64,000 nt of DNA from Casuarina equisetifolia (Eukaryota > Streptophyta > Magnoliopsida > Fagales > Casuarinaceae), in the NCBI GenBank assembly GCA_028551475.1, contig CM052361.1, positions 1,309,501 through 1,373,500 of the forward strand, written 5' to 3'. Shown here one piece after another: positions 1 to 9,625 of this stretch; position 1 is the stretch's first letter, and every line of letters starts with the position of its first letter. Under the pieces are notes generated by a model that searched no databases, had not been told where the DNA came from, and saw nothing but the letters and a program-made list of their open reading frames with translations. The position numbers and the translations under genes were made by a program.

Positions 1-481
1 GACAAGACCTGATGGCTGATCGCCGGATCTCCTAGGCTCGGAGGTAAGTTAAAAAAAAAAAAAACATTTCTGTATATTAGATTATAATTAGGATAGACTC
101 TGTTGAAGTGAGTGTTGTTTCTGTGTGTTTTATTTTTCTATTTGTTATTTTATTTTATTTTTATTTTTTTTATATATTGGATTTGCAATTTAGGAGTAGA
201 AGTTGGTGTAGTGAGAGTTAGGTGTGAATTTAGTTGTTTCGTGGTGTGTTTTGATTTATTGATTGCTTAGTTAAGATATTTGTTTTGGAGTGATAAGAGA
301 AGGATATACCTACTAAAAGCCATGTTTCTATATTAAGTTAAGTTAAAGGGATTTAAGTAGATTGTCGGTAGAAGAAGGCAGAATCTATCAGGTCTATATA
401 CTGAGTAGATTATGAACTTTTGGTACATCTTACCAAAATCTTGCCTATCAAATTAGTTAAGTACTAAGTTGGTAACTGCTG

Positions 482-1915
482 ATGGTCAAGGATTTTCAGA
501 GGATAGACCCAGAGAGTGCTGAGTTTGAGAGAAGAGAGAAAAGGAAAATAAGGAAACTTAAAGAGTGTTGGAAATCTTTAGGAGAAAATAATGATACAGA
601 AGTTAAAATAATGAAATCTGGACGATTAACCCTTGCAAATAGGAACATGGCTAAAGGAAGTGTGACCAAGGATAATGTATTATCTCAACAAGACAAGGAG
701 AGAATTGAACAAGAAATCCAAGAAAGTTTATTCCAAGGGCCTACAAGAAATAAGGAGAAAAATGAGAGGCTAGAAGAGACAAACAACATTATCTTTAAGG
801 AGAGTTTTGAACATAAAGGAAAACATGATTCTTGGAGTAAGGTTGTAGTAGGAGGATTAGCACAAAATGCTCATATGAAATACCAGCCACCGGTATTAAA
901 TGATGGGAAAATTAGAGTTGCCCCTCCTAAGGAAGTTATTGAAGAAGGAAGTAAATTCTATGAAAATTGTGTTGTGGGTTTCTTTTTGGGTTCAAAATTA
1001 CCATTTTCTGTTGTAAAAGGAATTGTAGAAAAGCAATGGGGAAAACAAAGCTTAATAGATATTTCTGCAACAGACAGTGGCTTCTTCTTTTTTAGATTCT
1101 CTGATAAACAAAAGATGGAGGAAGTATTAGAAGCTGGAGTTTGTGATGTGGTAGGAAAACCAATGTTTCTGCAAAAATGGCATAACACTATTAGACTGCA
1201 GAAAGGAAAAATCACTTCAATACCAATTTGGATAAAGTTGCACAATGTCCCACATGCTTTATGGGATGAGATTGGTATGAGCTATGTAGCTAGTGCTGTT
1301 GGAAAGCCACTATACATGGATAAAGCTACCAAACATAGACAAAGGATATCATATGCAAAAGTATGTGTTGAAATAGATACAAAGTGTTCTCTACCAACTT
1401 CATTTGAAATTGACATGGGTAATGGTGCTATTTTTGAGGTAGGAGTGGAGTATTGTTGGTTACCTGAAATATGCAAAAAATGTGATTGCTTTGGACATAA
1501 GGAGTGTGTTATAAAGCAAAAGGAGATATGGGTTCCAGTTCAAAAGCCATTAAGTCAGATGGAGAAATATGATGAAGGATGTGAGGATAAAAAAAAATTG
1601 GATAAAGGTAATGAAGATCAAGTTCATGACGAGCAAGGACATGAGGATATAAGAGATAAGATTGTAAATTCAATAACACATGAAGTTGAATCCACCATAA
1701 GTCCAAAAGCCAAATTAGAACAAAGCAATAAAGCAAGTGTGAATGGAAGGGGAAACAAAAGGAGCCCCAAAAGGAATACATGTGAGCAGGACAATACCAG
1801 TAATAGATTTAGTGTGCTTATAAGTAATCATCAAGAACCAAATGAAGCAAGATGCAATGATATTGTAGGTCTTGAAGGTGTTGAAGGAGAAAACACTATA
1901 CCCCCAGACAAATGA
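482..1915 (+). CDS. LINE ORF1 protein (DUF4283-like RNA-binding, degenerate zinc knuckle)
   Basis: A 477-residue ORF1 protein of a plant LINE, presumed to coat the element RNA in the retrotransposition particle. The N-terminal 130 residues are charged. The middle (about 155-330) looks like the DUF4283 fold usual in plant LINE ORF1, with a segment near residues 220-270 resembling the typical 'W...I(P)IWIKLHNVP' stretch. A cysteine cluster follows at about 331-342, reading CKKCDCFGHKEC. A standard knuckle is CX2CX4HX4C, but here only two residues separate His from the last Cys, so the finger is two residues short. The C-terminal third is Lys/Glu rich and probably disordered. ATG 482 is the first start in the frame. 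The stop overlaps the ORF2 start (ATGA). Confidence 0.88.
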   Translation: MVKDFQRIDPESAEFERREKRKIRKLKECWKSLGENNDTEVKIMKSGRLTLANRNMAKGSVTKDNVLSQQDKERIEQEIQESLFQGPTRNKEKNERLEETNNIIFKESFEHKGKHDSWSKVVVGGLAQNAHMKYQPPVLNDGKIRVAPPKEVIEEGSKFYENCVVGFFLGSKLPFSVVKGIVEKQWGKQSLIDISATDSGFFFFRFSDKQKMEEVLEAGVCDVVGKPMFLQKWHNTIRLQKGKITSIPIWIKLHNVPHALWDEIGMSYVASAVGKPLYMDKATKHRQRISYAKVCVEIDTKCSLPTSFEIDMGNGAIFEVGVEYCWLPEICKKCDCFGHKECVIKQKEIWVPVQKPLSQMEKYDEGCEDKKKLDKGNEDQVHDEQGHEDIRDKIVNSITHEVESTISPKAKLEQSNKASVNGRGNKRSPKRNTCEQDNTSNRFSVLISNHQEPNEARCNDIVGLEGVEGENTIPPDK

Positions 1916-4900
1916 TCATATTCTCATGGAATGTCAGGGGCTTGAATAAAAGCCCTAAACAAAAGGAGGTACGAGAAGTTATCAAGAATGCTAAAGCTGA
2001 CATTGTCATTCTATTAGAACACAAAATAAAAGAAGATAAAGCACAATGGGTGATAGATTCTCTGTTTCCCCAATGGGGTTTTATCCATAATTATAGAGAT
2101 AATGAAAATGGTAGGATTTGGATTGTATGGAAAAAGCCACAGTTCAACATCACAGTGCTTAGTAGTTCTAAACAGGTAGTGAATTGTAAAGTGGAAGAGG
2201 GACATGAAGTATGGTACTTATCTGCCATCTATGCAGCAAATGCAGCGAATGAACGAAAGGATCTTTGGAGTAACCTCACACAATGTTATAACAGTTATGG
2301 AAAGAACACTCAATGGCTACTAGTAGGGGATTTTAATACAATGAGGAATCTAAATGAGAGGGTTAGTGTAGCTAGTAGATGGATAGAAGGAATAGAAGAT
2401 TTCAACAAGTTCATAAGTGATGCAGAACTTATAAAACCAAACTTTGTAGGACCGCTCCTATCATGGACGAACAAAGGTAAAGGAATAGGGTTCAAAGGCA
2501 GTAAATTGGATAGATGTTTGGTAAACCCTAAATGGCTGCAAAGTAATATGGATTTCTCCATTGAATTTAGTACTCCTGGATTGTCAGATCACAGTCCTTG
2601 CATTATCAAGGTGGGCAATAATAGACCAAGTCAGAAAAGGACTTTTAGATTTTTCAACTTTTGGCCAGACAACCCCCAATTTATGACAATAGTGAAGAAT
2701 ATTTGGCAACAAAGGGTTGATGGCACTATAATGTACAGAATAATGATAAAGTTGAAGGAAATGAAAAAAGAGTTGAGAAAGCTAAATAGAGAGGAATTTG
2801 GAGAACTACCAAGGAAAACAGAGGTAGCAAGGAAGCAGCTACAAATAGCACAAGCAAAGCTCTTTGATGATCCTTCAAATACCCAATTGCGCAATGAAGA
2901 AAAGGAGTGGTTAGAAAAGTTACTAATATGTAGCAAGCATGAAGAAATACTTCTGAAGCAAAAATCAAGGAATAATTGGCTGAAAGAGGGAGATTGTAAT
3001 AGTAAAGTCTTTTTTGGAAGCATGATGAAGAGGAGAGCAAAAAATCACATTGTTAAGTTGGAATTAGATGATGGGCAACTTACTGAAGATCCTGAAATGA
3101 TAAAGAACAAAATTCTAAATTATTATCAAAACTTGCTAGGGAGGGCAAACCAACCTCAACCATCAGAAACAAGATTAAGAGAGTTATTTCCTATGGAAAT
3201 TCCAGAAGAGACAAAGAGAAGCCTTATAGCAGACGTTCAAAGAGAAGATATACAAAAGGTCCTTAATACCTTTGGTGATTACAAAGCTCCAGGTCCTGAT
3301 GGATATAATAGCTTCTTCTTCAAGAAAGCATGGAGTATTATAGGGAGTGACATAGAAGATGCAGTAATAGCTTTCTTTCAAAGGAGACAGCTACTGCGAA
3401 GCATAAATTCAACAGTAATCTCTCTTGTCCCTAAGAAAATTAATGCCACCAATATGAAAGATTTTAGACCAATATCTTGTTGTAATGTGTTGTACAAGAT
3501 CATATCTAAAATTGTGGCAGGAAGACTAAGTTTAGCTTTGCCTCATTTCATACATCCGTGTCAGACAGCTTTTGTGCCAGGAAGGAACATTAAGGAAAAT
3601 ATTTTGTTGTGTCAAGAGTTGATGCACAATTATCACAAAGATATTCATGGGAAAAGGGTGGCAATTAAGGTTGATATTATGAAAGCATATGATTCAATAG
3701 ACTGGAATGCAATCCTAAATACACTGAAAGTTTTGAAGTTCCCAGACAAATTTAGATTGCTGATTGAAAGCTGCATCACTACTGTGGGATATTCTGTGAA
3801 CATCAATGGCTCTCATACAGGTTTTTTTAAGGGGGCAAAGGGACTTAGACAAGGAGACCCTCTCTCTCCTTTTCTCTTTGTTATTGTGATGGAGATTCTT
3901 AACAGAATTATACAAAATAAAGTATCTTCTGGAAGGTTTAAATTTCACTGGAAATGCGCCAAAGAAAAGATCACTCATTTATGCTTTGCTGATGATCTCT
4001 TTTTGTTTGCTCATGGAGATATTGAATCCATATTATGTTTACTAGATGCTATGCAAGAGTTTGAAGATATAACAGGTTTGAAGATGCATCCAGAGAAGTG
4101 TCAAATTTTCTTTTCAGGCTTGTCAGAACAGGAAAAGGCTCTAATACTTGATCATATTCCTATCCAAGAAGGCCAACTTCCCATAAAATACTTAGGAGTA
4201 CCATTGATTACTAAAAGACTCTCCAACCTAGATTGTACTATCATGACAGAAAAGATATTGAGAAGAATTGAAGGTTGGGAGTCTAAGCATATTAGTTATG
4301 GGGGGAGACTGCAGCTAGCCAAAAGTGTTCTATTCTCATTGCAAACATATTGGATGCAAATTTTTCTACTGCCAAAACAGACCCTTTATGAAATTGAAAA
4401 AAGGATTAGAACTTTCCTTTGGACAGGTAAATCTAATGGACGATGTGTAGCGAAAGTGGCATGGAAAGAAGTTTGCTGGCCTAAAGTTTCTGGAGGACTA
4501 GGTTTGATAGACATTCACACTTGGAATAAAGCAGCAATTGGAAAACTCCTATGGTCTCTTGTGCACCCCAATTCAAACTCCTTATGGGTTAAATGGATGA
4601 TAACAGAAAATTTGAAGGAAAGGAATGTATTAGAAGTTGAGATGAAAGGATCACTAGCTTGGAGTTTTAGGAATATTTTACAAGTAAGAAATGAACTAAC
4701 ACAACTAGTGACAGACTCAGAATACAATATTGCCAAGAGTTATGTAGCACTAAGAGAGAACAGAGAAGATTCCAAATGGGCAACACTTGTTTGGAAAGAA
4801 GGAGTACCGAAGCATAATTTTATATGTTGGATCATTTTAAGAGACAAACTATCCACAGCAGATCGGGTGGCAAAATGGAATAGTTCAGTGGATCTACGAT

Positions 4901-5301
4901 GCAACCTCTGCCAACAAGAAGAAGAATCACATGAACATTTATTTTTTAAGTGCAGGTTCACAAACTACATCTGGAAGGCTTTGTTAGGCATGAATGGATT
5001 AACTCGAAGAATTGAACATTGGAGAGCTGAAATATATTGGATGATCAACACTGTTAAGAAGAAGAGCTTTGCAGCTACTTTGCTTAGTATATCTTTCAAG
5101 GCCGTATTGTATCACATTTGGAGCGAAAGGAATAGAAGAAGATTCAGCAATACAAGTCTAGAAAACTCAACCATTATTGCCAAAATCAAGAAGGACGTGA
5201 GAGGCAAGATTTCATCTACTAGAGGAGTTAAGCTTACAAATTGTAATAAATTTTTACAAGAGCTTTGGAATTTGCCAAGTGCAATATTTGAGCTTAGATG
5301 A
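1912..5301 (+). CDS. LINE ORF2 protein (endonuclease, reverse transcriptase, zf-RVT)
   Basis: A 1129-residue polyprotein for target-primed reverse transcription. The N-terminus is an exonuclease-endonuclease-phosphatase domain (about 1-235): SWNVRGLN, the Glu of LLEHKI, GDFN and SDHS are the usual catalytic blocks. The reverse transcriptase spans about 455-760, with KAPGPDG, KVDIMKAYDSIDW, GLRQGDPLSPFLF, the catalytic FADD at residues 692-695 and KYLGVPL. A zf-RVT zinc-binding region follows near 930-1015 (CNLCQQEEESHEHLFFKC). No RNase H domain is visible. No stop or frameshift interrupts it, and all key residues are present, so it could be enzymatically competent. The ATG overlaps the ORF1 stop by four bases, which suggests termination-reinitiation. 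Confidence 0.95.
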   Translation: MIIFSWNVRGLNKSPKQKEVREVIKNAKADIVILLEHKIKEDKAQWVIDSLFPQWGFIHNYRDNENGRIWIVWKKPQFNITVLSSSKQVVNCKVEEGHEVWYLSAIYAANAANERKDLWSNLTQCYNSYGKNTQWLLVGDFNTMRNLNERVSVASRWIEGIEDFNKFISDAELIKPNFVGPLLSWTNKGKGIGFKGSKLDRCLVNPKWLQSNMDFSIEFSTPGLSDHSPCIIKVGNNRPSQKRTFRFFNFWPDNPQFMTIVKNIWQQRVDGTIMYRIMIKLKEMKKELRKLNREEFGELPRKTEVARKQLQIAQAKLFDDPSNTQLRNEEKEWLEKLLICSKHEEILLKQKSRNNWLKEGDCNSKVFFGSMMKRRAKNHIVKLELDDGQLTEDPEMIKNKILNYYQNLLGRANQPQPSETRLRELFPMEIPEETKRSLIADVQREDIQKVLNTFGDYKAPGPDGYNSFFFKKAWSIIGSDIEDAVIAFFQRRQLLRSINSTVISLVPKKINATNMKDFRPISCCNVLYKIISKIVAGRLSLALPHFIHPCQTAFVPGRNIKENILLCQELMHNYHKDIHGKRVAIKVDIMKAYDSIDWNAILNTLKVLKFPDKFRLLIESCITTVGYSVNINGSHTGFFKGAKGLRQGDPLSPFLFVIVMEILNRIIQNKVSSGRFKFHWKCAKEKITHLCFADDLFLFAHGDIESILCLLDAMQEFEDITGLKMHPEKCQIFFSGLSEQEKALILDHIPIQEGQLPIKYLGVPLITKRLSNLDCTIMTEKILRRIEGWESKHISYGGRLQLAKSVLFSLQTYWMQIFLLPKQTLYEIEKRIRTFLWTGKSNGRCVAKVAWKEVCWPKVSGGLGLIDIHTWNKAAIGKLLWSLVHPNSNSLWVKWMITENLKERNVLEVEMKGSLAWSFRNILQVRNELTQLVTDSEYNIAKSYVALRENREDSKWATLVWKEGVPKHNFICWIILRDKLSTADRVAKWNSSVDLRCNLCQQEEESHEHLFFKCRFTNYIWKALLGMNGLTRRIEHWRAEIYWMINTVKKKSFAATLLSISFKAVLYHIWSERNRRRFSNTSLENSTIIAKIKKDVRGKISSTRGVKLTNCNKFLQELWNLPSAIFELR

Positions 5302-5571
5302 TGATATTTTGTAATTGAACAATCTTGTAAATTTTTTATGAGTGATATATAATTTGACCTTTCACCAAAAAAAAAAAAAAAAAAAAAGTATGGAGGTGTC
5401 AGTAGTTTTGAAATGCATGTGGCCATCTTTTGTATAATACATGGCAAAACACTTGACTTGAAGTGTCAGTATTAAGCAGATTAAGCAGATTAAGCTTAGG
5501 ATTAGTTTTCCTTTACTGAGAATACAAGGTGAATGGTTCATGTTGATATTACTAATGAACTCATTTCATAG

Positions 5572-6644
5572 GTCTACCTCCAAGATAACGGGATTCTGTA
5601 GGGGCAATCTCCCCAGGCTTACCTCTCTTTCTCTACAACTACACCACACACCAGTTGCATGGAATCTTTGAGGTTTGTGCTCTTTTTGTTTAAAAATAAT
5701 TTTTCTTTCTCAAAGTATCTATTTACTTTGCAATGCTCTTGGTTTTAGAGGGAGTGTACTGGGAAAAGGAAGAGTCATTATTTCAAACAGACCACCTTGG
5801 TGAAACTACTTTTGACCTAGTTTTTTTCCTGCCTGTGAGCGTGAGCTTCATGAGGCAGATTTTGTTTAGCATTTGATGACTACTTCCAGGAAATGAATGG
5901 GCATCAGGGAGTTCCTTGTCCTGTACATTACCGTTTCCGGCAGATAGTGTTAGATTTCCTGATATCATGTAATTTGATTACCTGTTTTTCCTTCGTTTTT
6001 CTTTCGTTTTTCTTCTATTTCCGTTTGTTTTTTTTTTGCCCCCCTTCTACAATATGTAGTGTGGGAATTGTGGGATGAATTACTTTTGTGCTTGACTTTA
6101 AGGTAGAATACTTACTTCTTGTTTTGATTCTGTACAGGCAGCAAGTTTTGGGGGATCTAACATTGACCCAACTGCATGGGAAGATAAAAAATGTAAAGGA
6201 GAGTCAAGGTTTCCTGCTCAGGTAGAACTTGGATTAGTGGATTGGAAAGCTTTGTTCCCTTGGTGTACATGGCTGATATCTAATTTTCTTATTCATTGTT
6301 TTAAACCATTTTAATAGGTAAGGATCCGTGTTAGAAAACTCTGCAAGGCTTTGGAAGAAGATGCCTTCAGGCCAGTATTGCATCACTACGATGGTCCCAA
6401 ATTTCGCCTTGAGCTCTCGGTTCCAGAGGTATGCTAAATCTCCTTGTTAATTACATTTTTTAACGTTATCATGATATGTATCATTATACATAGTCTGAAG
6501 TTGTTGCTTTATGGACGCCATCATTCAGTGGTCTTTCGGACATGGATGGTAGCATAGCTTAAAACTGATGTTCAAATTTTGATTGTGATAATGCAGACCC
6601 TGGATCTATTAGACCTCTGTGAACAAGCAGGCTCTGCAGCATAA
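5572..6644 (+). pseudogene. DCD-domain (NRP-like) gene, 3' fragment, copy a
   Basis: Four exon-like blocks with correct splice borders reconstruct most of a DCD (development and cell death) domain, found in plant N-rich proteins linked to stress-induced cell death. Block 1 (5572-5672) encodes GLPPR...PGLPLFLYNY...QLHGIFE, containing the GLP and LFL signatures, but a TAA replaces the codon after PPR. Block 2 (6138-6221) encodes AASFGGSNIDPTAWEDKK and ends FPAQ. Block 3 (6318-6428) begins V, completing the PAQV motif, and continues KLCKALEEDAFRP then HHYDGPKFRLEL. Block 4 (6597-6644) ends LDLLDLCEQAGSAA-stop. The upstream FG and the N-terminal half of the parent protein are missing, so this is a 5'-truncated remnant. 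It is the best preserved of five copies. Confidence 0.82.
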
Positions 6645-8740
6645 GCAAGAAGATGTGTGACTAGGTTCTGTGGTGCATCTCAGCTGTGGGCTTTTCACAG
6701 ATTTACCATATAGCGTAAGCTTGGGAAGTTAAATCTGGTTCGGCAAATGTTCTGGAGAGTGTGTGACCAGCTGAATAAGAAGTGTTGTATCTGGTGAAGA
6801 TACTTCTTAAGTTGTTGCATAACTTTGGTATCAATGTAATGTTATAGACGGAGTTGCAAGATGTAAAAGAGAACAACTCTATGTGTCTTTTGTAATGCTT
6901 AAGCCCTCTAAATATGAGGCGCCTGCTGTGCTTCTTATCTTGTTTGTAATCAGAGTTCCCAAAAGTATGTTTTGTTATTTACTTAGTTTTGGTTTGAGCC
7001 ATTCAAATCTTGACTGCCAAGGTATGATGACGAAATCTTGATTGCCAAATTACATGATTTCTTAGAAATTCAATAACAAACAGCAATTTCAGAATAATAT
7101 TTCTTGAATCAATTGCAATAATTTACTCTTAAAGTCCTGTAGAATTAGGGGGGGGATTTCTTTACAAATTTTGTGATCCCTCTTTGCAAAGATAGCTACT
7201 TTTTATCCCTCTTGGATGGGGCTCATTAAGGTAAGTTTTTTCTTATCTAATGGGGTTACTCTTAACAGATACAAGAGAGTATTAAAATGCTTGAGAACAC
7301 CAGATCATGACAGTCCTTATTTCTTCAAAAGACCTTGTCCTTAAGGGTTAATTTCGTTTTTTTATTTTTGGAATGCCACTCGACACTTGAGATGGTGGTT
7401 GAAGAGAAGTATGACATGGTGGTTGGAACCGTAGAGAATTTAGGCAGTCGTCCTCTCCCCAACAGATCGAAGCTGGTTTGTGACTAGTGGCTAAGGGAGC
7501 CCTCAAGAAGCAAGTGGCCGGCGTTAAAGCGCTCGGATGATGGGGATCGTGCATGCATGAAGATGCCCGCCTCAATGGAGGAAATTAGCGGGGAGGTTAA
7601 CCATTGCTTATTCCTGGACAACAAGAATCGAGGAGACACCTCTAGGAGGGTGTCTCTCTATCCCTACATGACTACAGGCAAATGGAGTAGCTGCCTGGGT
7701 AGAAATCTTGGAAAATGGGAAGCGCTACCGCACAGTTAGGAATGGGTCACTTTTTTTGAAGTACAAGCTCATAGTAAGCCTTTTTGAAATAGGCCATGGA
7801 ACTAGCGACACGTGACTGTCTTAACCATAAAAGAGAATGGCTTTTATTAGTTAGAGAAGAGAGGGAAGAGAGTTTAGGTTGGCTTTTGTATTACTTAAGA
7901 GGGAGAGAAGAAGGGAGAAGATGGGAAACAAAGGAGAAAAATGTATGGGTGCAGGGGTGTGCTCGTGGTGGTAGATTAGTGGGGTATGAGCCTCCTGTTG
8001 TACTCTTCTTACCTAGTTCTGAAAAAACTCCTTTCTTCCATTCTTGTGCGCCTTCGCTCTTTCATTACTTAATGCATTTCTAACTACTCACGCGGTGCTA
8101 CTCCATAACGTTCCTCCGACAACCAGGATGTAACACTAAGCATGTAGCCGGTCACTCCTTTCACTCTCATCATTGATGGCCGGATTCAATTAGATCTTCA
8201 TTGGTTTAAGACATCCCAAAGGGAAATTTTGTGTAGGTTTAAGATCTACTCAGGCTGATGCTGTGACTTCTTATTTGCGAGTTACCAGTGAGTCGTCAGC
8301 CGGAGGTGGGCGGTGGAAGCTCTTAAACTTCATTGATTAACCAAATTAGAGTCATAATCAATGACAATAATATACTTTAAAAGCCCTGCATAAAATTAAT
8401 AGCTATCAATCATAAACATATACCACTATTGTTATACTATCTCTTTCCTCAGTCATGCCACAGAGGTGTCATAATTATACTAGGCTTTCTTCACAAATTT
8501 CATGATGCTTTTCTATGCACAAGAGAACCCTTTTTCTTCCCTCCTAGTTGGGGCCAATGAAGATAAGCTTTCTCTTACCAAATGGAGCTTAGACTAAGTT
8601 AGTTGCTTGGGCCTGTGTCCGTGACATGCTCCTAACATATGCAAGAGATTCTTTACTAAAATGCTCATGACGCCTTCACTACAGAGATACTCTTCCTTTT
8701 AAGACCTATTTTCTACATGGTAAATTATTAGGAAGTTTAC
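6645..8740. other. Intergenic stretch, no gene recognised; contains a diverged direct repeat
   Basis: From 6645 to about 7015 the sequence matches the 3' flank of the other DCD copies (for example ATATGAGG and GAGCCATTCAAATC blocks). Between about 7020 and 8740 it is specific to this unit. Segments near 7130-7350 and 8470-8715 resemble each other (CACAAATTT...ATGATG, CCTCC/CTCTTGG, TTTCTC/TTAC), like a worn direct repeat flanking about 1.1 kb. I could not find TG...CA ends or a target-site duplication. The short open frames here (for example 7796-8083) show no recognisable protein family. Confidence 0.4.
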
Positions 8741-8879
8741 ATAAGACTTAGCTCCACTTGTCGTCTGTCACACGGTCATCTTCTCCCTTTTTCTTCTTCT
8801 TTTGCGCTTCTTTTCTACCGTGTTCTTCACGACACGCTGCGTGTTGACTGGGATAGCTGAAAACACAGCGTTCAGGATA

Positions 8880-9135
8880 GCGGGTTATGCACGCTGGAGA
8901 CGGGGCGTCTGAAGAGGCAGACATGATAAGATTTCTGGGTTTCACATTCAAGTATCAAAACGGGCACAACACGTTGAGGCCCCACTCGCGCAGACTGAGA
9001 CACCACATACTGAGTTTCCCTTTCCTTCTGAGATGGCGAGCCTAGAGACTTCACTGGTCTGCAGCAAATCCTGTGCAGAGTTCCACAGGTGATGTCGTGT
9101 CCTTCATGAAATTCCTGGATCAACTATTCGCGTGA
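8880..9135 (+). pseudogene. Tail of an unrecognised gene, leader-side copy before TNL1
   Basis: The final 69 bp (9067-9135) read NPVQSSTGDVVSFMKFLDQL then FA-stop, nearly identical to the end of a longer open frame before TNL5 (60927-61136). Upstream of it the shared sequence continues (AACACGTTGAGGCCCCACTC) but with deletions and frame changes, so this copy is broken. I do not recognise the family. Its place directly upstream of the TNL leader is conserved in several units, which marks it as part of the duplicated block. Confidence 0.55.
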
Positions 9136-9459
9136 GCCCCGTTTACTCCCTTTTAGTTCGAGGACGTCGTGAAGTTTCTTTCTCTTTGGTTTTTCATCCA
9201 ACAAGGCTGGATTCACACGGACTCGCGCGTCTTCAGCTCAGAACCTTCCAGACTTCCGCTGGACTCCCGCTGGCGACTAATCTTCACCTTAGAACCTCAC
9301 GCTAGTCTCATGCGGAACTTTTCCACTGAAAGACTTTGTGAACTCAAAAAAACTCCAAATATCCCAACATCTAATGTCACATATTAAAATATAATATGGA
9401 GGACATTTTTATATTAAACATTACTATCTTTTACATGTTCCACTTTCGTCCTTACCGCT

Positions 9460-9595
9460 CAAAACCAATCGTGTACTTAAAGAGAAGAGAATCCTTCTTT
9501 TGCTCTCCCCGCTGGTAAATCACTCAAAAAGCAACCACGTTGTTTGAAGAGAAGAGAACCTTCTTTTTCTCTCCCGCACTCTTAGCTACACATTC
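9460..9595 (+). promoter_or_regulatory. TNL1 leader with two short direct repeats
   Basis: Two copies of a roughly 60-bp module sit just before the TNL1 start, each with AAGAGAAGAGAA followed by a pyrimidine-rich CCTTCTTTTNCTCTCCC block and separated by AATCACTCAAAAAGCAACC. The same module precedes TNL3 and TNL5 in two to three copies and TNL2/TNL4 in one. A likely transcribed leader or core promoter; no single TATA box is compelling here (ACTTAAAG at about 9476 is the nearest). Confidence 0.45.
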
Positions 9596-9625
9596 CCGAC
9601 ACCTACTCCGATCCATAAGCCCTTC

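Larger units (their letters stand above)
1..5387 (+). mobile_element. LINE (L1-type non-LTR retrotransposon), both ORFs open
   Basis: Two ORFs (482-1915 and 1912-5301) in the order gag-like then endonuclease/reverse transcriptase are followed by a short 3' UTR and a run of 21 A (5367-5387). This is the layout of plant L1-clade LINEs. Positions 1-481 look like 5' UTR; the true 5' end may lie outside the window, so no target-site duplication could be found. Directly after the A-run the sequence GTATGGAGGTG resumes the cluster repeat seen downstream of the other TNLs (about 14633, 30592, 47360, 58745). The LINE therefore landed just upstream of DCD fragment a. The open ORFs and clean A-tail suggest a recent insertion. 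Confidence 0.93.

Noticed and set aside
7348-8083. Several 60-95 codon open frames between DCD a and TNL1
   Set aside because: No family motifs, overlapping frames on both strands, no paralogous counterpart in other units.
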